This document shows, piece by piece, positions 5,694 through 9,164 of a stretch of DNA of 9,164 nucleotides. The translations under genes were made by a program, and so were the position numbers. Within the stretch, counting starts at the first letter, position 1. Each line of letters starts with the position of its first letter. Under the pieces are notes generated by a model. That model did no database searches. It saw only the letters and a list, made by a program, of their open reading frames with translations, and had not been told where the DNA came from. Origin of the DNA: Myxococcales bacterium. Lineage in GTDB: Bacteria > Myxococcota_A > Polyangia > Polyangiales > Polyangiaceae. The DNA is taken from assembly GCA_013298325.1 (NCBI GenBank), contig JAAFHJ010000155.1, positions 1 through 9,164 on the forward strand. Direction: 5' to 3'.

Positions 5694-6605
5694 TCACTCG
5701 CCGGAGGAGGCGCCCATGAAGCCTTGGCCTTCGGGGACCTCAAACATGCCGGGCATCCGCTCGACTTCGCCCGTGGGGAGGTCGACGGTCGAGATCGGCT
5801 CGACCCCTTCCAGGTTCGCGTGGACCGAGCGCGGGGCGACGCCAGAGCCGCCCATCGTGAGCGCTTGGAGGGCGGCGAGGTTGCCCTGGAAGTAGTTGTC
5901 GTCGACCCTCGTCGCGATGCCGTTCACCTTCTGCTTGTCGGTGTACTGCCAGAAATTCCAGGAATTATAGCCCGTGGGCATGCTCGGACAGGTGGCGCCG
6001 TAATTCGCAACCCAGAGCACGTAGCCGGAGAGGCCCTTGGCGATGACGTTCGACATGCCGGCCGCCGTGTAGAGGATCGGCTTCTTGCCGGTCTGGGCGG
6101 TGACGTAATCGAGCCACTGTTTGGCGCGCGCGGCGACCGTGCTCGACGAGACGCCGTCGGTCACTTCCAGATCGAGGACCGGCGGGAGGTCGGTCTCTTT
6201 GAGGCCGCCGGCGGCCTCGAGGGCATTGAGGACCTTCTGCGCCTGCGCGATCGGATCCGACTTCGGCCGGAAAAACTGGTAGCTGCCGCGGACGAGGCCG
6301 GCGTTCTGGATCGCTGCGTAATTCTTCGAGAAGTACTCGTCGACGGAGGCGTTTCCGTCGCTGATGCGCGCAAACGCGAAGGTCCGCCCCGAGGCGGCGA
6401 CCTTGGCGAAGTCGACGTTCCCCTGCCACTTCGAGACGTCGACACCTTTCAGGGTGCTCGTCGTCGCGCAGACACGCAGTTCGTCGACGTCGCTCGTGAC
6501 GAAGGTCGGCCCGGTCTCCTGGGAACACCCAACGAGCCCCGCAAGGGAGACGGTGACGAGGGCCAATGCCGCTGCGAGTTTTCCGTCCAAGCGCTGAACC
6601 TTCAT
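5694..6605 (-). CDS. GH25-family lysozyme-like lipoprotein
   Basis: GH25 enzymes cleave the beta-1,4 bond between N-acetylmuramic acid and N-acetylglucosamine in peptidoglycan. The 303-residue protein starts with a lipoprotein signal: a basic n-region, a hydrophobic stretch and the lipobox LVGC (Cys27). The GH25 barrel follows from about residue 52 to 245: GVDVSKWQG (54-62) with the conserved Asp56, RISDG (80-84), GSYQFFRP (107-114), the catalytic DLE (Asp145, Glu147), PILYT (176-180), WVANYG (198-203), NFWQYT (217-222) and VDDNYFQG (234-241). All key residues look intact. The last 55 or so residues, low in hydrophobics and rich in Gly, Val, Pro and Glu, belong to no domain I know. ATG at 6605 has AAGGA about seven bases upstream. 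The enzyme is probably anchored in an envelope membrane; roles in cell-wall turnover, predation or competition are all possible. No phage genes surround it. Confidence 0.92.
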   Translation of the reverse strand: MKVQRLDGKLAAALALVTVSLAGLVGCSQETGPTFVTSDVDELRVCATTSTLKGVDVSKWQGNVDFAKVAASGRTFAFARISDGNASVDEYFSKNYAAIQNAGLVRGSYQFFRPKSDPIAQAQKVLNALEAAGGLKETDLPPVLDLEVTDGVSSSTVAARAKQWLDYVTAQTGKKPILYTAAGMSNVIAKGLSGYVLWVANYGATCPSMPTGYNSWNFWQYTDKQKVNGIATRVDDNYFQGNLAALQALTMGGSGVAPRSVHANLEGVEPISTVDLPTGEVERMPGMFEVPEGQGFMGASSGE

Positions 6606-6942
6606 GGCTTTTCCTTTTAAGAGGCCGCGTCGTGCCTCTTCGTCGGGCGGATGATGCTCGAATGAGACGAAAAGGGCCAAGAAAATCTCACAAGCGCGTC
6701 TCAATCGGTCGCCAAATGTAGGATGCGGTCCAAATGCGACAGAATCTACGAAGGTAGGGGCGCGTCCGTGGTTCGTCTCCGTCCCAAGGAACGACGCAGT
6801 GAGTCGCGCGGCCTCTTTTTCTTTCCCGCGGCTTTCACTAAGGTCCGGCCGATTCGTGAGTCGACCCGCGCCAAAGCGCCTGGGCACTTGAGCGTTCGGC
6901 AACCTCCGGCGCCGCGAATCATCGGAACCGCGAGGAGACGTC
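6606..6942. other. divergent intergenic region between GH25 gene and sdhA
   Basis: These 337 bp must hold promoters for both the GH25 gene and the sdh operon. I see the hairpin at 6619-6640 and the sdhA ribosome binding site (GAGGAG, five bases before the ATG), but no convincing -35/-10 pair. Short open stretches here have no ribosome binding site and an Arg-rich, shadow-like composition, and none encodes membrane helices, so sdhC is not hidden here. Confidence 0.5.
6619..6640 (-). promoter_or_regulatory. hairpin in the 5' leader of the GH25 gene
   Basis: AAGAGGC (6619-6625) and GCCTCTT (6634-6640) form a perfect 7-bp inverted repeat with an 8-base loop. In the minus-strand transcript the hairpin ends just before the AAAAGGAAAAGCC leader and start codon at 6605. 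It could affect ribosome access or mRNA stability. No T-run follows, so it is not a terminator. Confidence 0.45.
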
Positions 6943-8979
6943 ATGGCGAAAAAAAGCACGGTACGTAGCGAAAACGGCAAAGTCCGCCGGGTGATCGTGG
7001 TCGGCGGAGGCCTCGCGGGGCTGATGACGGTCATCAAGCTCTGTGAAGCAGGCGTCCCGGTCGATCTGTTCTCGCTGGTCCCTGTGAAGCGCTCCCACTC
7101 GGTCTGCGCACAGGGCGGCATCAACGCGAGCGTCAACACCAAGGGCGAAGGGGACTCGCCGCGCGTCCACTTGGAAGAGACCGTCTACGGTGGCGACTTC
7201 CTTGCGAATCAGGCCCCCGTCAAGGGCATGGCCGACGCCGCCCCCGGGATCGTCCACATGCTCGACCGCATGGGCGTCCCCTTCAATCGGACGCCGGAAG
7301 GGCTCCTCGATTTCCGCCGTTTCGGCGGGACGCTCTTCCACCGCACCGCCTTCGCTGGCGCCACGACCGGCCAGCAGCTCCTTTACGCCCTCGACGAGCA
7401 GGTCCGGCGCTACGAGACCGAGAACGTCGAAGACGAAAAGGGCATCGTCATCAAGGGCGAGAAGATGGTCCGGAAGTTCGAATTCTGGGACTTCCTCTCC
7501 CTCGTCCAGGACGAGAACGGCCGCGCGGTCGGTATCGTCGCTCAAGACCTAAAGACGATGGATATCGAGGCGTTCCCCGGTGAGGCCGTCTGCCTTGCGA
7601 CCGGCGGTCCCGGCATCGTCTTCGGAAAGAGCACGAACTCGGTCATCAACACGGGGACGGCGGCAGCGGCCGTCTACCAGCAGGGTGCCTGCTACGCGAA
7701 CGGTGAATTCATTCAGATTCACCCGACGGCGATCCCCGGCGCCGACAAGCTCCGCCTCATCTCCGAAAGCGCCCGCGGCGAAGGCGGCCGCGTGTGGGTT
7801 CCGAAGGATCCGAAGGAGAGCCGCCGCGGCAAGGACGTCCCCGAGAAGGACCGCGACTACTTCCTCGAAGCGAAATACCCGGGCTACGGCAACCTCGTCC
7901 CCCGCGACATCGCCGCCCGCGAGCTCTTCCTCAAGTGCTTCCACGACGGCAAAGGCGTTTACAACGCGAAGTCGGGCAAGAACGAGCTTGAGGTCTACCT
8001 CGATCTCACCCACATCGGTGAGGAGACGCTCCGCCGTAAGCTCGCGGGTATCCTCGAGATTTACGAGAAGTTCGTCGGCGAAGACCCCTACCACAACCCG
8101 ATGCGCGTCTTCCCCGCCGTCCACTATTCGATGGGCGGCCTCTGGGTCGACTTCGAGCGCCGCGAAAGCGATGGCGGCGTCGTTCGCGGCTCCGCACGCA
8201 ACCAGGCGACGAACATTGAAGGTCTCTACGCGGCCGGCGAAGTCGACTACCAGTACCACGGCGCCAACCGCCTCGGCGCCAACAGCCTCCTCTCCTGCAT
8301 TTACGCGGGGATGGAAGCCGGCCCCGCCATGGCAACCTACATCCAGACCCTCAACAAGAGCAGCAACGACCTCTCGTCGTCCCTCTTTGAGAAGGCCGAG
8401 AAGCGCGAAAAGACCAACTACAACGCGCTCTTGAAGATGGACGGCAAGGAAAATGCCTACCAGCTCCACGACGAGATGGCGCTTTTGATGCTCCGTGATT
8501 GCACGATTGAGCGCCACAACGACACGCTCGATAAGGTCATTGAAAAGATCGACGAGATCCAGGACCGCTTCAAGAACGTCGGCGTCACCGACACCGGCGC
8601 TCGCGCGAATCAGGGCGCCCAGTTCCTCCGTCATTTCAAGAACATGACGACGATCGCCCGCGTCATCGCGACCGGCGCACGCAACCGCGACGAGTCTCGC
8701 GGCGCCCACTACAAGCCGGCTTTCAAGACCCGCGACGACGAAAACTGGCAGCGCACCACGCTCGCGTTCCACGCCGAGCAGGGCAACGGCCGCAGCGAAG
8801 TGAAGTTCGTTCGCGAGTTCGACTACACGGTCGCAGCCACCTCTCTCCACGCGACCGACAAGGTCGACATCTCCCTCGTGGCGCCGCGCGCGCGCAAATA
8901 CGAGACCGCCGGCGCCGCTTCGGCGGCCGCGACCGGAAACCTCGAAGACAAGAAGAAGGACGCGCAGGCTCACGCCTGA
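6943..8979 (+). CDS. sdhA: succinate dehydrogenase / fumarate reductase flavoprotein subunit
   Basis: SdhA oxidises succinate to fumarate with covalently bound FAD at the cytoplasmic face of the membrane, linking the TCA cycle to the quinone pool. The 678-residue protein shows the FAD loop VVGGGLAGL (GxGxxG at 21-26), SHSVCAQGGINAS (51-63) with His52 as the covalent FAD ligand, HPTAI (260-264), SESARGEGG (274-282), VPRDIAAR (319-326) with the catalytic-region Arg, HYSMGGLWVD (394-403) and GANRLGANSLL (440-450). This pattern and the length above 600 fit the long form found with diheme cytochrome b (type B) enzymes. The C-terminal 25 or so residues are Ala/Lys-rich and probably disordered. ATG at 6943 has GAGGAG five bases upstream. 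sdhB follows after 18 bp. No sdhC precedes it; a GH25 gene diverges instead. Third positions are strongly C-biased (ctc, gtc, atc), as in highly expressed genes. Confidence 0.97.
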   Translation: MAKKSTVRSENGKVRRVIVVGGGLAGLMTVIKLCEAGVPVDLFSLVPVKRSHSVCAQGGINASVNTKGEGDSPRVHLEETVYGGDFLANQAPVKGMADAAPGIVHMLDRMGVPFNRTPEGLLDFRRFGGTLFHRTAFAGATTGQQLLYALDEQVRRYETENVEDEKGIVIKGEKMVRKFEFWDFLSLVQDENGRAVGIVAQDLKTMDIEAFPGEAVCLATGGPGIVFGKSTNSVINTGTAAAAVYQQGACYANGEFIQIHPTAIPGADKLRLISESARGEGGRVWVPKDPKESRRGKDVPEKDRDYFLEAKYPGYGNLVPRDIAARELFLKCFHDGKGVYNAKSGKNELEVYLDLTHIGEETLRRKLAGILEIYEKFVGEDPYHNPMRVFPAVHYSMGGLWVDFERRESDGGVVRGSARNQATNIEGLYAAGEVDYQYHGANRLGANSLLSCIYAGMEAGPAMATYIQTLNKSSNDLSSSLFEKAEKREKTNYNALLKMDGKENAYQLHDEMALLMLRDCTIERHNDTLDKVIEKIDEIQDRFKNVGVTDTGARANQGAQFLRHFKNMTTIARVIATGARNRDESRGAHYKPAFKTRDDENWQRTTLAFHAEQGNGRSEVKFVREFDYTVAATSLHATDKVDISLVAPRARKYETAGAASAAATGNLEDKKKDAQAHA

Positions 8980-8981
8980 TC

Positions 8982-8988
8982 GGAGGAG
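8982..8988 (+). promoter_or_regulatory. strong ribosome binding site of sdhB
   Basis: GGAGGAG lies nine bases before the ATG at 8998 in the 18-bp gap after the sdhA stop, supporting co-translation of both subunits from one mRNA. Confidence 0.8.
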
Positions 8989-8997
8989 AAATCAATC

Positions 8998-9164
8998 ATG
9001 GGAAGCAAAACCGTTCGCCTGAAAGTTCTCCGCCAGGATCACCCCAGCAAGCCGGAAACGAAGCGCTGGGAAGAGTTCGAAGTACCCTGGGAACCGCAAA
9101 TGAACGTCATCTCGGCGCTCATGGCGGTGCGTAAGAATCCGGTCACCGTCGAAGGCAAGAAGAC
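8998..9164 (+). CDS. sdhB: succinate dehydrogenase iron-sulfur subunit, N-terminal part
   Basis: Only the first 55 codons fall in the window, before all the iron-sulfur cysteines. The reading MGSKTVRLKVLRQDHPSKPE and onward has the SdhB/FrdB N-terminal pattern: a beta strand with RQ, then RWEEFEVPWEPQMNVISALM (27-46) matching 'w..f.v......nVl.aL', then RKNPVTVEGKK matching 'nP....G....PV'. Position right after sdhA makes the call firm. SdhB carries electrons from FAD to the quinone site through [2Fe-2S], [4Fe-4S] and [3Fe-4S] clusters. Whether a cytochrome b subunit follows cannot be seen. Confidence 0.93.
   Translation, partial: MGSKTVRLKVLRQDHPSKPETKRWEEFEVPWEPQMNVISALMAVRKNPVTVEGKK

Noticed and set aside
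6881..6900. Possible sigma-54-type promoter (TGGGCAC followed by TTGAG) upstream of sdhA
   Set aside because: The spacing and the -12 element do not fit the TGGCAC-N5-TTGC consensus.
7549..8973. Long minus-strand open frame opposite sdhA (about 474 codons)
   Set aside because: It is a by-product of the strong C-at-third-position bias of sdhA; its Val/Ala/Glu/Arg-rich composition matches no family and sdhA itself is certain.

Overview
The window looks like ordinary chromosome of a GC-rich (about 60-65 % by eye) Gram-negative bacterium. The mix of lipoprotein signal peptides, a cytochrome-c maturation gene, a long-form succinate dehydrogenase flavoprotein and tightly packed short operons suggests a myxobacterium-like deltaproteobacterium. 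That placement is an inference, not something the sequence proves. I see no tRNA, rRNA, CRISPR array, insertion sequence or prophage.

Layout. Positions 1374 down to 1 hold a minus-strand operon of three genes. It runs from a probable catalytically dead metallophosphoesterase-fold protein, through nadD (NAD biosynthesis), to the start of a Rossmann-fold dehydrogenase-like protein cut by the window edge. Positions 1532-3822 hold a divergent plus-strand pair: a pirin with a Tat/lipoprotein-type signal, then a single-chain [2Fe-2S]/FAD oxidoreductase related to sarcosine oxidase alpha or HcnAB. The tail of the second gene runs antisense into the end of the next minus-strand operon. That operon (4958 down to 3751) is a DUF2505-like START-fold protein translationally coupled to ccmB, the membrane part of the CcmAB exporter.

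Positions 5495 down to 5061 hold a monocistronic gene for a small basic protein of 114 residues containing an internal repeat, ending in a strong hairpin terminator. Positions 6605 down to 5645 hold a GH25 lysozyme-type lipoprotein gene with its own terminator and a hairpin just ahead of its ribosome binding site. After a 337-bp divergent intergenic region, sdhA and the beginning of sdhB run rightward from 6943. Both have strong ribosome binding sites and the codon bias of highly expressed genes.

Several genes touch redox and respiration (nadD, ccmB, sdhAB, the FAD/[2Fe-2S] enzyme), but they lie in separate transcription units, so I do not read the window as one pathway. No clear new system such as defence or secretion is present. 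The best leads are the repeat-containing 114-aa protein, the metal-site-less phosphoesterase relative next to nadD, and the exported-looking pirin paired with a fused iron-sulfur flavoprotein.
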